DNA of 64,000 nt from the NCBI GenBank assembly GCA_029863305.1, contig JAOTVR010000007.1, positions 1-64,000 on the forward strand, given 5' to 3'. The notes below the pieces were generated by a model, which worked only from the letters and a program-made list of their open reading frames with translations, was not told where the DNA came from and made no database searches. Each line of letters begins with the position of its first letter. Within the stretch, counting starts at the first letter, position 1. The translations under genes and the position numbers were made by a program. Source of the DNA: Gammaproteobacteria bacterium. Its GTDB lineage: Bacteria > Pseudomonadota > Gammaproteobacteria > Steroidobacterales > Woeseiaceae. Shown in pieces: positions 27,752 to 36,955 of the stretch.

Positions 27752-29905
27752 TCAATCAAGGCCGCGTTTTTTCAGTAATGGTTCGATGCTCGGTTCTCTG
27801 CCACGGAAATTCGTATACAACTCCATCCCGGGGCGCGTGCCGCCCTTGCTCAGAATCTCTTCGCGATAGCGCGCGGCTGTCTCCGGGTCGAACAAGCTTG
27901 TTTCCTGGAAGGCCATGAACGTGTCGGCGTCGAGGATCTCGGACCAGATATAACTGTAATAACCGGCCGAGTAGCCGCCCGAGAATATGTGCTGGAAGTA
28001 GCCACTGCGATAACGCGGGATTATTTCCTCGATCAGTCCAATGTCGGCCATCACGGCGCTCTCGAAGCCGCGCGGTTCAACCGCTTCAGTGGTGCCAAGT
28101 ACGTGGTAGGCCAGGTCGAGATACGCCGCGGCCATGTACTCGACAGTCTTGAAGCCCTGGTTAAACCTCGCCGAGGCGGTGATCTTGTCGACCACCTCTT
28201 GCGAAATCGGTTCTCCCGTTTCGTAATGATCGGCGAACATGCGCAGTACCTGCGGTTCGCGCATCCAGTTTTCCATGACCTGTGAGGGGAATTCGACAAA
28301 GTCACGAGGCACGCTGGTGCCGGCAAATTTCTCGTACCTTACGTCCGATAGCATGCCGTGCAGCGCGTGACCGAATTCGTGAAACAGCGTCTCTGCCTCG
28401 GTGAGGCTCAAGAGCGACGGCGAGTTTTCGGTCGGAGCCGGGAAATTGAAATTGTTCGTAATGATCGGCGCTACAAAACCGTCGAGGTTCGATTGCGGCC
28501 GCAACGCGTTCATCCACGCGCCACCGCGTTTGCTTTCACGCGCGAAAAAATCCATGTACAGGATCGCAAGGTGGCTGCCGTCGGCTTCCTTGACTTCAAA
28601 TGCCTGCTGATCCGGATGCCAGGTCGGCAAATCCTCACGTCGCTCGAATTGCAGTCCGAATAACTCGGTTGACAGTGCGAATACGCCATCGCGAACCGCG
28701 TTTACCTCGAAGTACGGGCGCAGCTCGTCTTCGTCGAGATCGAATTTGGCCTTGCGAACCTTTTCGGTGTAATAACGCCAATCCCAGGCACGCAGCCTGT
28801 CATCGATGCCGTCGGCCTCCATCATCGCCTGCAAATCGGCACGCTCCGCCCTGGACACCTTCAGCGCAGGTTCCCATATCTGGTCGAGCAGCTTGTAGAC
28901 CTTGCCGGGCGTCTCCGCCATGTTGTCGGAGAGCACGTAATGCGCGTGACTGTCGTAGCCTAACAATGTGGCGCGTTCGGCTCGCAACAGGACTGTCCGC
29001 GTAATTATTGTCTTGTTGTCCGCATCGTTGTCGTTGTCACCACGCATCGCGTAACCATCGAATATCCGCTTGCGCAGCGCACGGTTGGGTGAGTATTGCA
29101 GGAACGGGTCGACACTCGGACGCTGCAAGGTGAAGGCCCAGCATTCACAATCGTGACCCCGCCGTTTGGCTTCTTCGGCCGCCAGCGCTACCAGGCTGTC
29201 GGGCAGGGCGCCGAGGTCGGCTTCGTCAGTGACAAGCAACTCGAAATTATTGGTTTCCTCGAGAACGTTGTCCTGGAACTGTTGCGACAGCTCGGCCAGC
29301 TCTGCGTTGATCTCGCGGAGTCGGTTTTGTGCATCGAGATCGAGGTTCGCGCCCGCACGTACGAACTCCTTGTGGGTCTCCTCGATCAGATGCTGTTGTT
29401 CCGCGTTCAGGTCGAGTTGATCACGGTGTTCGTAGACGCTCAGCACGCGATCAAACAGCGTCTTGTTGAGATTGATGTTGTCACTGTGTGCGGCGAGTTC
29501 GGGAGCAACGATCTTTCCCGTTTCCTTGATGACTTCGTCAGAATGCGCGGAGTCCAGTGCATTAAAGACGCGCCGAACACGGCTGAGAGACTGTCCGGCG
29601 CGCTGCAGGGCTTCGATTGTATTTTCGAAACCGGGCGCGTCAGAGTTGGCCACGATGGCATCAATCTCGGCATCATGTGCTTGCATGCCAGCGCGCAGGG
29701 CCGGAAGGTAATCCTGCGACGTAATCTGGTCGAATGGCGGCACGCCAAACGGTGTTTTCCAGTCTTCGAGCAGCGGGTTGGCGGCCAGCTCTGTGCCGCC
29801 TGGTTTTGCTGCCTCAGTCACAGTGTCCCCGGCATCGGGCGGCGCCTTGGTGCATGCGGCAACAACAAGGCACGTAACGCCGATCATAATAATTCGTGAA
29901 GTCAT
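27752..29905 (-). CDS. M3 family metallopeptidase (peptidyl-dipeptidase Dcp-like), lipoprotein
   Basis: LVVAACTKAPPDAG lipobox; ETLFHEFGHALHGMLSDVRYEKFAGTSVPRDFVEFPSQVMENW. Confidence 0.95.
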   Translation of the reverse strand: MTSRIIMIGVTCLVVAACTKAPPDAGDTVTEAAKPGGTELAANPLLEDWKTPFGVPPFDQITSQDYLPALRAGMQAHDAEIDAIVANSDAPGFENTIEALQRAGQSLSRVRRVFNALDSAHSDEVIKETGKIVAPELAAHSDNINLNKTLFDRVLSVYEHRDQLDLNAEQQHLIEETHKEFVRAGANLDLDAQNRLREINAELAELSQQFQDNVLEETNNFELLVTDEADLGALPDSLVALAAEEAKRRGHDCECWAFTLQRPSVDPFLQYSPNRALRKRIFDGYAMRGDNDNDADNKTIITRTVLLRAERATLLGYDSHAHYVLSDNMAETPGKVYKLLDQIWEPALKVSRAERADLQAMMEADGIDDRLRAWDWRYYTEKVRKAKFDLDEDELRPYFEVNAVRDGVFALSTELFGLQFERREDLPTWHPDQQAFEVKEADGSHLAILYMDFFARESKRGGAWMNALRPQSNLDGFVAPIITNNFNFPAPTENSPSLLSLTEAETLFHEFGHALHGMLSDVRYEKFAGTSVPRDFVEFPSQVMENWMREPQVLRMFADHYETGEPISQEVVDKITASARFNQGFKTVEYMAAAYLDLAYHVLGTTEAVEPRGFESAVMADIGLIEEIIPRYRSGYFQHIFSGGYSAGYYSYIWSEILDADTFMAFQETSLFDPETAARYREEILSKGGTRPGMELYTNFRGREPSIEPLLKKRGLD

Positions 29906-29977
29906 GGTGTTTCCTCAATTTCACCCCCAGTTTTCACGATCGGATGCGATCAGGACATAGGTATTTGCAGCAGTTTC

Positions 29978-30430
29978 TCACTCGAGGGTCAGGATCAGGT
30001 CCCAATGCTCCTGGCTGACGGGCATGATGGACAAGCGATTGCCGCGTCGTGTCAGGATCATGTCGTCGAGACCCGGGTGCGCCTTGATCTCGGCCAGAGT
30101 GATCGGTTTGTCGAATTTGCGCACGAATTCGACATCAACGAGTATCCAGCGCGGTTCGTCCTTGCTGCTCTTGGGGTCGAAATAGCGGGATTCGGTGTCG
30201 AACTGCGTCGGGTCCGGATATGGCTCGCTCGCCACTTTCGCTATACCTGCGATTGCAGGTTCCTTGCAACTCGAGTGATAAAAGAAGATTTCGTCGCCGA
30301 TCCGCATGTCGTCACGCATCATATTGCGTGCCTGATAATTGCGAATACTGTCCCACATGTCGCGACCGTCACGTTGCAGATCATCGATGCTGTAGACATC
30401 GGGTTCTGATTTCATCAACCACTTCGCCAT
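29978..30430 (-). CDS. EVE domain-containing protein
   Basis: MAKWLMKSEPDVYSIDDLQRDGRDMWDSIRNYQARNMMRDDMRIGDEIFFYHSSCKEPAIAGIAKV. Confidence 0.93.
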   Translation of the reverse strand: MAKWLMKSEPDVYSIDDLQRDGRDMWDSIRNYQARNMMRDDMRIGDEIFFYHSSCKEPAIAGIAKVASEPYPDPTQFDTESRYFDPKSSKDEPRWILVDVEFVRKFDKPITLAEIKAHPGLDDMILTRRGNRLSIMPVSQEHWDLILTLE

Positions 30431-30518
30431 CGCTGAGTCGACCCTCAATCATCTCGTCAAAAAGGGCTGCGGAGTGTACCATGGCATCAGGAATCAGGGG
30501 CTCTGAGGACACTCTCGA

Positions 30519-31193
30519 ATGGCAAACGTGCTCGCAAATATTTTCGGCTCGTCACCGGTACAGCCGCTCGAACAGCACATCGGCGTTGCGTTCAGGTGCG
30601 CAAAGCAATTGCGCGCCTTTTTCGTCGCCGCCATTGCTGGCGAATGGGATACAGCCGCGGCCGTCCGTGACGAGATCGACAAGCTCGAACACGAAGCGGA
30701 CGATCTCAAGAAGGAGATTCGTCTGCATCTGCCGAAGAGTCTGTTCATGCCGGTGCCGCGCGAAGATTTGCTCGAGTTGCTCCTGGTACAGGATAAGATC
30801 GCGAACCTGAGCAAAGATGTCTCAGGTATTGTAATTGGTCGCAAGATGCAAATACCGGCAGCGATTGCCGATCAGTTTCTCGATTTTGTAGAACGCAATG
30901 TGGATGCGGCCAAACAGGCGCGAAAAAGCGTTCGTGAACTCGATGAGTTATTCACCGCCGGTTTTCGGGGCGCCGAAGTGACTCTGGTCTCCGCTCTGAT
31001 CGAAGAACTGGATCGCATCGAGACAGATACCGACAGCAAACAGGCGGAGCTGCGTTGGGCGCTCTACGAAATAGAGAATTCATTGAATCCGGTCGATGCG
31101 ATGTTCATGTACCAGGTCATCGATCTTACCGGCCAGATCGCTGACATGGCAGAGCGGGTCGGCCGCCGCCTTGAGCTGCTGCTCTCTCACTAA
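30519..31193 (+). CDS. TIGR00153/DUF47 family putative phosphate transport regulator
   Basis: IFGSSPVQPLEQHIGVAFRCAKQLRAFFVAAIAGEWDTAAAVRDEIDKLEHEADDLKKEIRLHLPKSLFMPVPREDLLELL. Confidence 0.93.
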   Translation: MANVLANIFGSSPVQPLEQHIGVAFRCAKQLRAFFVAAIAGEWDTAAAVRDEIDKLEHEADDLKKEIRLHLPKSLFMPVPREDLLELLLVQDKIANLSKDVSGIVIGRKMQIPAAIADQFLDFVERNVDAAKQARKSVRELDELFTAGFRGAEVTLVSALIEELDRIETDTDSKQAELRWALYEIENSLNPVDAMFMYQVIDLTGQIADMAERVGRRLELLLSH

Positions 31194-31235
31194 TAATAAA
31201 AAATTCGAGCCTCGCGGCTCTTTGAGGGTGTTTCC

Positions 31236-32486
31236 ATGGAAGCAGAGACTGTCTATATCGTTCTGGCGGCCTTGTTCGGCTTATTCATGGCCTGGGGAAT
31301 TGGTGCCAACGATGTCGCCAATGCGATGGCGACATCAGTCGGATCCAAAGCGCTAACGATCAAACAGGCGATTCTCGTGGCGGCCGTGTTTGAGTTTCTC
31401 GGCGCGGTATTGGCGGGTGGTGCAGTTACCGACACGGTTCGCAAGGGAATCGTCGATACAGATCTGCTGGCAGGTAGTCCCGAGTTGCTTGTTTACGGCA
31501 TGCTGGCCGCGTTGCTTGCCGCGGGAACCTGGTTGTTCATTGCGTCGAAGAATGGCTGGCCGGTTTCCACAACGCACTCCATCGTCGGCGCCATCGTGGG
31601 CTTCGCCGCCGCCGGTATTGGTGTCGATGCGGTGCAGTGGGGCAAAGTTGGCACGATTGTCATGAGCTGGGTCGCATCGCCCCTCACTGCCGGATTCATC
31701 GCGTATCTGATTTACCAGAGTGTGCAACGCCTGATCTTGCGGCAGGAGGATCCGCTGGCCAAAGCCAAGCGTTACGTTCCCGTCTACATCTTTTTTGCTG
31801 CGTTTACGATCACGCTGGTAACGATACTCAAAGGACTCAAACACGTCGGTCTGACGATCAGCCTCAGGGACAGCTACATTCTCGCGATCGCGATAGCGGT
31901 CGGCATCTCGCTCATTGGCGCGTTTGTTATTCGCCGTATCGAGCCTGACAAGAAAGCCGAAAAGCACCAGCACTTCTACACGGTCGAACGCGTCTTCGGC
32001 GTACTGATGGTCGTAACGGCCTGCGGCATGGCATTCGCGCACGGGTCCAACGATGTCGCGAACGCGATCGGGCCGCTCGCGGCGGTCGTCAGTGTGGCGC
32101 AGAACGGCATGATTACGGCCAAGTCAACGTTGCCGATCTGGGTATTAATGCTGGGCGGCGGCGGTATCGTGATCGGTCTTGCAACCTTTGGTCGCCACGT
32201 CATTGCGACAGTCGGTAAGAAGATTACACAGCTGACGCCTAGTCGTGGTTTTGCCGCCGAACTCGCGGCTGCAACAACGATCGTCATCGCGTCGGGGACA
32301 GGCATGCCGATTTCGACGACGCACACACTAGTCGGTGCGGTGCTGGGCGTCGGTATGGCCAGGGGTATCGAAGCTATCGATCTGCGGGTTGTCGCGCGAA
32401 TCCTGATATCGTGGGTTGTCACCATTCCGGCCGGCGCGTGTCTTGCGATCGTATTCTTCTTCATTTTCAAGACGATCCTGCCCTGA
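31236..32486 (+). CDS. inorganic phosphate transporter, Pit family
   Basis: MAWGIGANDVANAMATSVGSKALTIKQA...GWPVSTTHSIVGAIVGF...AHGSNDVANAIGPLAAV...GTGMPISTTHTLVGAVLGVGMARG. Confidence 0.96.
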   Translation: MEAETVYIVLAALFGLFMAWGIGANDVANAMATSVGSKALTIKQAILVAAVFEFLGAVLAGGAVTDTVRKGIVDTDLLAGSPELLVYGMLAALLAAGTWLFIASKNGWPVSTTHSIVGAIVGFAAAGIGVDAVQWGKVGTIVMSWVASPLTAGFIAYLIYQSVQRLILRQEDPLAKAKRYVPVYIFFAAFTITLVTILKGLKHVGLTISLRDSYILAIAIAVGISLIGAFVIRRIEPDKKAEKHQHFYTVERVFGVLMVVTACGMAFAHGSNDVANAIGPLAAVVSVAQNGMITAKSTLPIWVLMLGGGGIVIGLATFGRHVIATVGKKITQLTPSRGFAAELAAATTIVIASGTGMPISTTHTLVGAVLGVGMARGIEAIDLRVVARILISWVVTIPAGACLAIVFFFIFKTILP

Positions 32487-32496
32487 TCGCGGCTGA

Positions 32497-34257
32497 ATGT
32501 TTGTGCCTCGCCTGATACTTGTTCTTCTCGTGCTGCAGACCTCGCTCGGCGCGGCGCAGGATGTTGCGCAGAACGTCGAGCAAGCCGTCATTCGTTACAG
32601 CGAACTGCACCATCCGGTTTACAGTTCGACCGGCATGGTTGCGGCGCAAAGCCGAACCGCTGCCGAAATCGGCGCGCAGGTGCTGGCCGATGGTGGTAAT
32701 GCCATCGATGCGGCGGTAGCAGTCGGCTTTGCTCTCGCTGTCACGCTGCCGCGAGCCGGCAACCTCGGCGGCGGCGGTTTCATGCTTGTCTACGATGCCG
32801 GGTCGGATACGACGATAGCGATCGACTATCGGGAGATGGCGCCACCGGCCGCGCATCGCGACATGTTCTTGGACGAAAACGGCGATGCCGATCCGCAGCT
32901 CTCGCGCTTCAGCCGCAAAGCATCAGGCGTCCCCGGCACCGTCGCGGGTCTGCATCTCGCGCATCAGAAATTCGGTCGTCTGCCTTGGCGAAGGCTGGTG
33001 CAACCGGCCGCCGATCTCGCCCGTGCGGGTATTGTTGTGTCCCGTGATCTCTCGCAGTCATTAGCTGGCCGCAAGGACAGGCTGTGCCGCCATGCGGCGA
33101 CATGCGGATACTTTTTCAAGCCCGGCGGTGTGACCTACAAAATGGGCGAGCTGCTCGTGCAATCAGATCTTGCAGACTCGCTGCAGTTGATTGCCGATGA
33201 CGGTCCCGACGCGTTCTATCGCGGCGCCATCGCCGAGAAGATTGCTGCCGAGATGGAAACGGGTGGTGGGTTGATTGACATGGAGGCACTCGCGAACTAC
33301 CGGCCGGTTGTCCGCAAGGCCTTGTACGGCAGTTACCGCGGCTTTGACATCGCAACCATGCCGCCGCCGAGTTCCGGTGGCGTGCATGTCCTGCAGATGC
33401 TCAACGTGTTGTCGCATTTCCCGATTGCCGAGATGGGTGCAGGCAGTGCCGATGCGACACATCTGCTCGCCGAAGTGATGCGACTTGCCTATGCCGATCG
33501 CAGCAAACACCTGGGCGACCCCGATTTCCATGACGTGCCTGTCAAGTGGCTCACGAGCGCTGACTACGCGGCGGAACTCGCCGCATCGATCGACATGAAG
33601 TGGGCCCGGCCCTCCGACGATGTCGCACCCGGCGTCGCGCCAGCGTTCGAAAGCGAAGACACGACGCATTTCTCGGTCATGGATGTGGATGGCAACGTCG
33701 TCTCTAACACCTATACGCTGAATCTGTCCTACGGCTCGGGCATATCGGTGGCCGGTGCCGGATTCCTGCTCAACAATGAGATGGACGATTTCGTCTCAAA
33801 AGCCGGTGTTCCGAATGCGTTCGGCCTGCTCGGTGGGAAGGCAAATTCGATTCAGGCAAACAAGCGACCGTTGAGTTCGATGACGCCGGTCATAGTATTC
33901 GATGACGGTGAGCCCTGGCTTGCAACCGGCAGCCCGGGTGGCAGCCGCATCATCTCTGCCGTACTGCAAATGCTCGTCAATGTGATCGATCATGGAATGA
34001 ATATTGCCGATGCGTCGGATCAGCCACGTATGCATCATCAATGGTATCCGGATGAGCTGCGACTCGAATCGGGTTTCAGCCCGGATACCATTCGATTGCT
34101 CGAAGCGCGGGGACACGTGGTCAGGGCTGCCGCGCCGTCGATGGGCAGTGTGCAGACGGCTGCTTATCGCGACAAGCTGTATCGTGGCGCGTCGGACCCG
34201 CGCCGTCCGAACGCGGGCGCGGCCGCGCCATCGCTCATCGATGCAAGCGCCCACTAG
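32497..34257 (+). CDS. ggt: gamma-glutamyltransferase
   Basis: Signal peptide; GMVAAQSRTAAEIGAQVLADGGNAIDAAVAVGFALAVTLPRAGNLGGGGFML...EDTTHFSVMDVDGNVVSNTYTLNLSYGSG. Confidence 0.95.
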   Translation: MFVPRLILVLLVLQTSLGAAQDVAQNVEQAVIRYSELHHPVYSSTGMVAAQSRTAAEIGAQVLADGGNAIDAAVAVGFALAVTLPRAGNLGGGGFMLVYDAGSDTTIAIDYREMAPPAAHRDMFLDENGDADPQLSRFSRKASGVPGTVAGLHLAHQKFGRLPWRRLVQPAADLARAGIVVSRDLSQSLAGRKDRLCRHAATCGYFFKPGGVTYKMGELLVQSDLADSLQLIADDGPDAFYRGAIAEKIAAEMETGGGLIDMEALANYRPVVRKALYGSYRGFDIATMPPPSSGGVHVLQMLNVLSHFPIAEMGAGSADATHLLAEVMRLAYADRSKHLGDPDFHDVPVKWLTSADYAAELAASIDMKWARPSDDVAPGVAPAFESEDTTHFSVMDVDGNVVSNTYTLNLSYGSGISVAGAGFLLNNEMDDFVSKAGVPNAFGLLGGKANSIQANKRPLSSMTPVIVFDDGEPWLATGSPGGSRIISAVLQMLVNVIDHGMNIADASDQPRMHHQWYPDELRLESGFSPDTIRLLEARGHVVRAAAPSMGSVQTAAYRDKLYRGASDPRRPNAGAAAPSLIDASAH

Positions 34258-35539
34258 CCGGGCACACAGCAGCATCAGCCCGGCAGCGCGCCGCTACGCG
34301 ATGGTCGTTCTGGCTGTCGTCTACATGTTCAATTTCATTGACCGGCAAATTCTGTCGATTTTGTTGCCGGCGATCCGCGATGAATTTCAGGTTGGTGATG
34401 CCGTGCTCGGCCTGCTTGCCGGCACCGCATTCGCGCTGTTCTACGTTACGCTCGGGGTACCGATCGCGCAGCTCGCTGACCGCGTCAACCGACGCAACCT
34501 GATCGCCATTGCCGTTGCGGTATGGAGTGGCATGACCGCCCTGTCGGGGCTGTCGGCGACTTTTTGGCAACTGGCATTGGCGCGGATCGGCGTCGGCATC
34601 GGTGAAGCAGGTTGCAGCCCTCCCGCACACTCGATGATTGCCGACTATTACCCGCCTGAGAAGCGCTCCTCTGCCATGGGTTTCTACACGCTGGGGATCT
34701 CGACCGGAGTGATGCTCGCCTACCTGGCCGGTGGCTGGGTTGCGGAAAACATAGGCTGGCGCGAAGCCTTCCTGATCGTCGGTGTCCCGGGTCTGTTTCT
34801 TGCGTTGATCCTCCGTTTCACTGTCATCGAGCCGCAGCGCGGAGCCTCGGAACAACGTCTTGACAGCGGCAGGAAACCACGGCTCCGAGTTGTCATGCGC
34901 TTCCTGCTGGTGCGGCGTTCTTTTCTCTACATGGCGGTTGCTGCGGGCCTGAGCGCATTTGTGGGCTATTCGGTTATCAATTTCTTCCCGAGTTTCATGG
35001 TGCGCAGCTTCGCAGTGGATGTCGCGACACTGGGGCTTTGGCTCGGACTGATCTACGGCATAGCCGGCGGTCTCGGCTTCTTCATGGGTGGCTACATTGC
35101 AGATCACGTCGGGCGCACAGGACATCGCAAGGCGTTGTGGTTCATTGCCGCAGCCGTGCTGATTACAGCGTCGTTCAATTTTGCGGTTTATCTCGCGCCG
35201 ACCGCGGTCTGGTGTCTGCTCTTGTCGATCATCCCCGCTGTGACATCGAACTTCTACCTGGCGCCGGTTCTGAGCCAGACTCAAAGCCTTGTCTCGCTGC
35301 GCATGCGTGCGGTCGCTTCGTCACTCGTACTGCTGATCATCAATCTGATCGGTCTCGCCATGGGCCCACCGATAACGGGCATCGTCAGCGACCTTCTCGA
35401 ACCGGGATATGGATCGGAATCGATGCGATATAGCCTGTTGCTTGTCAGTTCGGTGTTGCTGCCTTTGGCCGCGTGGTGCTATTTCCAGGCCGGCAAATCG
35501 ATAGAACACGACCTGCGGCGTGCTGACGAACACGACTAG
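34241..35539 (+). CDS. MFS transporter
   Basis: YAMVVLAVVYMFNFIDRQILSILLPAIRDEF...LADRVNRRNLIAIAVAVWSGMTALSGLSATFWQLALARIGVGIGEAGCSPPAHSMIADYYPPEKRSSAMGFYTLG; ATG at 34241 overlaps ggt end. Confidence 0.93.
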   Translation: MQAPTSRAHSSISPAARRYAMVVLAVVYMFNFIDRQILSILLPAIRDEFQVGDAVLGLLAGTAFALFYVTLGVPIAQLADRVNRRNLIAIAVAVWSGMTALSGLSATFWQLALARIGVGIGEAGCSPPAHSMIADYYPPEKRSSAMGFYTLGISTGVMLAYLAGGWVAENIGWREAFLIVGVPGLFLALILRFTVIEPQRGASEQRLDSGRKPRLRVVMRFLLVRRSFLYMAVAAGLSAFVGYSVINFFPSFMVRSFAVDVATLGLWLGLIYGIAGGLGFFMGGYIADHVGRTGHRKALWFIAAAVLITASFNFAVYLAPTAVWCLLLSIIPAVTSNFYLAPVLSQTQSLVSLRMRAVASSLVLLIINLIGLAMGPPITGIVSDLLEPGYGSESMRYSLLLVSSVLLPLAAWCYFQAGKSIEHDLRRADEHD

Positions 35540-35543
35540 TTAG

Positions 35544-36926
35544 CTAAACAGCGCGCAGATACCAGTCGAAATCGATTGGGCTTATTGTGTTATGAAACTC
35601 GCGACTCTCGCCCTGACGATTCAACGCGTAATACTCACAGTATTTACTGCCGAGATAATCGGGCAGGATCTTACTGCCTGAAAATTGATCGATAGCCTGG
35701 TCCCAGCGATCGGGGATGCGGGTCTTCAGCCTGACCTGCTCGCCTTCTTCAATCATTCGTCCAGGGTCGCACTTGTTTTTCAGGCCGTGGTGGACGCCGG
35801 CGGCGATCGCGGCCGTAACCAGGTACGGATTCGCGTCGGCGCCGGCGACGCGATGTTCGAAGCGCAGATTCTTCGCGTCGGACTGCGGAATTCGAACGGC
35901 CACGACGCGATGATTGACGCCCCAGTTCAGATCGACCGGCGCGAAACAATCTGGTGACAAACGCCGGTAGGAATTTGCGTTCGGGGCATAAATCGCGGTC
36001 GATTCCGCCATGGTCGTGAGCAGTCCGCCAACAGCATGACGCAGGCGCGCTGAAAATGGCGGCACGGCGAGGCTGTCGCGGCCATGCGAAAAATAGTTTT
36101 TGCCATGCTTGTCGACAAGGCTCATGTGAATGTGCAGACCGCTGCCGGAATCCTCCGCAAATGGCTTCGCCATGAAGCAGGCCACGAGGCCGTGCCTTAA
36201 TGCCGTCGCCTTGATGGTACGCTTGAGCAGCAGCGCGTGATCACAGGCCTGTACGGGATCGTCAACGTGCGCGAGATTGATTTCGAATTGCCCCGGTGCG
36301 AATTCCGATGTCGCCGTATCCGCCGGAATGCCCTGCGCGTCACAATAGTCGTACAGATCGTCGAGGAACTGCTCGATCTCCCACAGGTCATCGGGGTGAT
36401 AGACCTGTGGGCCGGGCTGCGGGCGGCCGATTCCAGGAACGCGCGAGGCCCGTTGCGTTGGTCTGTCCGCCTTGGCGTGAAGCAGGTAGAACTCGAGTTC
36501 TGTCGCCATGATGATCCTGAGTCCCATCTTCCTGAGGGGCGCGAGCGATCTCTCCAGCACCGCGCGTGGATCGGCGAAGTAGGCTTGGCCATTTCGCTCG
36601 AACATGCGGAACAGGGCTTGTGCGGTTGGCCGAGCGGCCCAGGGTACCGGCGCAATACTGCCGGGAACGAGGCGACACGGAACGTCCGGATCGCCGTCGC
36701 CATCGCCGACCATGCCTGGAAGGACTCTCCCCAGGGAACTCATCAGCAGCGTCCCACCGCAAAACCAGAATTCCTCGTCACAGGTTTTCTCGAAACTCGA
36801 GCGACGGATACGCTTTCCACGCAGTATGCCGCCGATGTCCGGCACGAGCAGTTCCATCGTCGCTGTGTCAGGCTGCTGGCGCAGCAGGCGGCTCAATTCG
36901 CCACGTAATTGTTTGTTTTTGCCCAT
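35544..36926 (-). CDS. glutamine synthetase family protein (PuuA-like)
   Basis: IIMATELEFYLLHAKAD...FAPGQFEINLAHVDDPVQACDHALLLKRTIKATALRHGLVACFMAKPFAEDSGSGLHIHMSLVD...NSYRRLSPDCFAPVDLNWGVNHRVVAVRIP. Confidence 0.93.
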   Translation of the reverse strand: MGKNKQLRGELSRLLRQQPDTATMELLVPDIGGILRGKRIRRSSFEKTCDEEFWFCGGTLLMSSLGRVLPGMVGDGDGDPDVPCRLVPGSIAPVPWAARPTAQALFRMFERNGQAYFADPRAVLERSLAPLRKMGLRIIMATELEFYLLHAKADRPTQRASRVPGIGRPQPGPQVYHPDDLWEIEQFLDDLYDYCDAQGIPADTATSEFAPGQFEINLAHVDDPVQACDHALLLKRTIKATALRHGLVACFMAKPFAEDSGSGLHIHMSLVDKHGKNYFSHGRDSLAVPPFSARLRHAVGGLLTTMAESTAIYAPNANSYRRLSPDCFAPVDLNWGVNHRVVAVRIPQSDAKNLRFEHRVAGADANPYLVTAAIAAGVHHGLKNKCDPGRMIEEGEQVRLKTRIPDRWDQAIDQFSGSKILPDYLGSKYCEYYALNRQGESREFHNTISPIDFDWYLRAV

Positions 36927-36955
36927 GGCTGGCCCATTGTACAGCGTGTTACCAT

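Noticed and set aside
34235-35284. 349-aa minus-strand ORF
   Set aside because: Antisense to the MFS transporter; hydrophilic, biased composition expected from the complement of a membrane protein.
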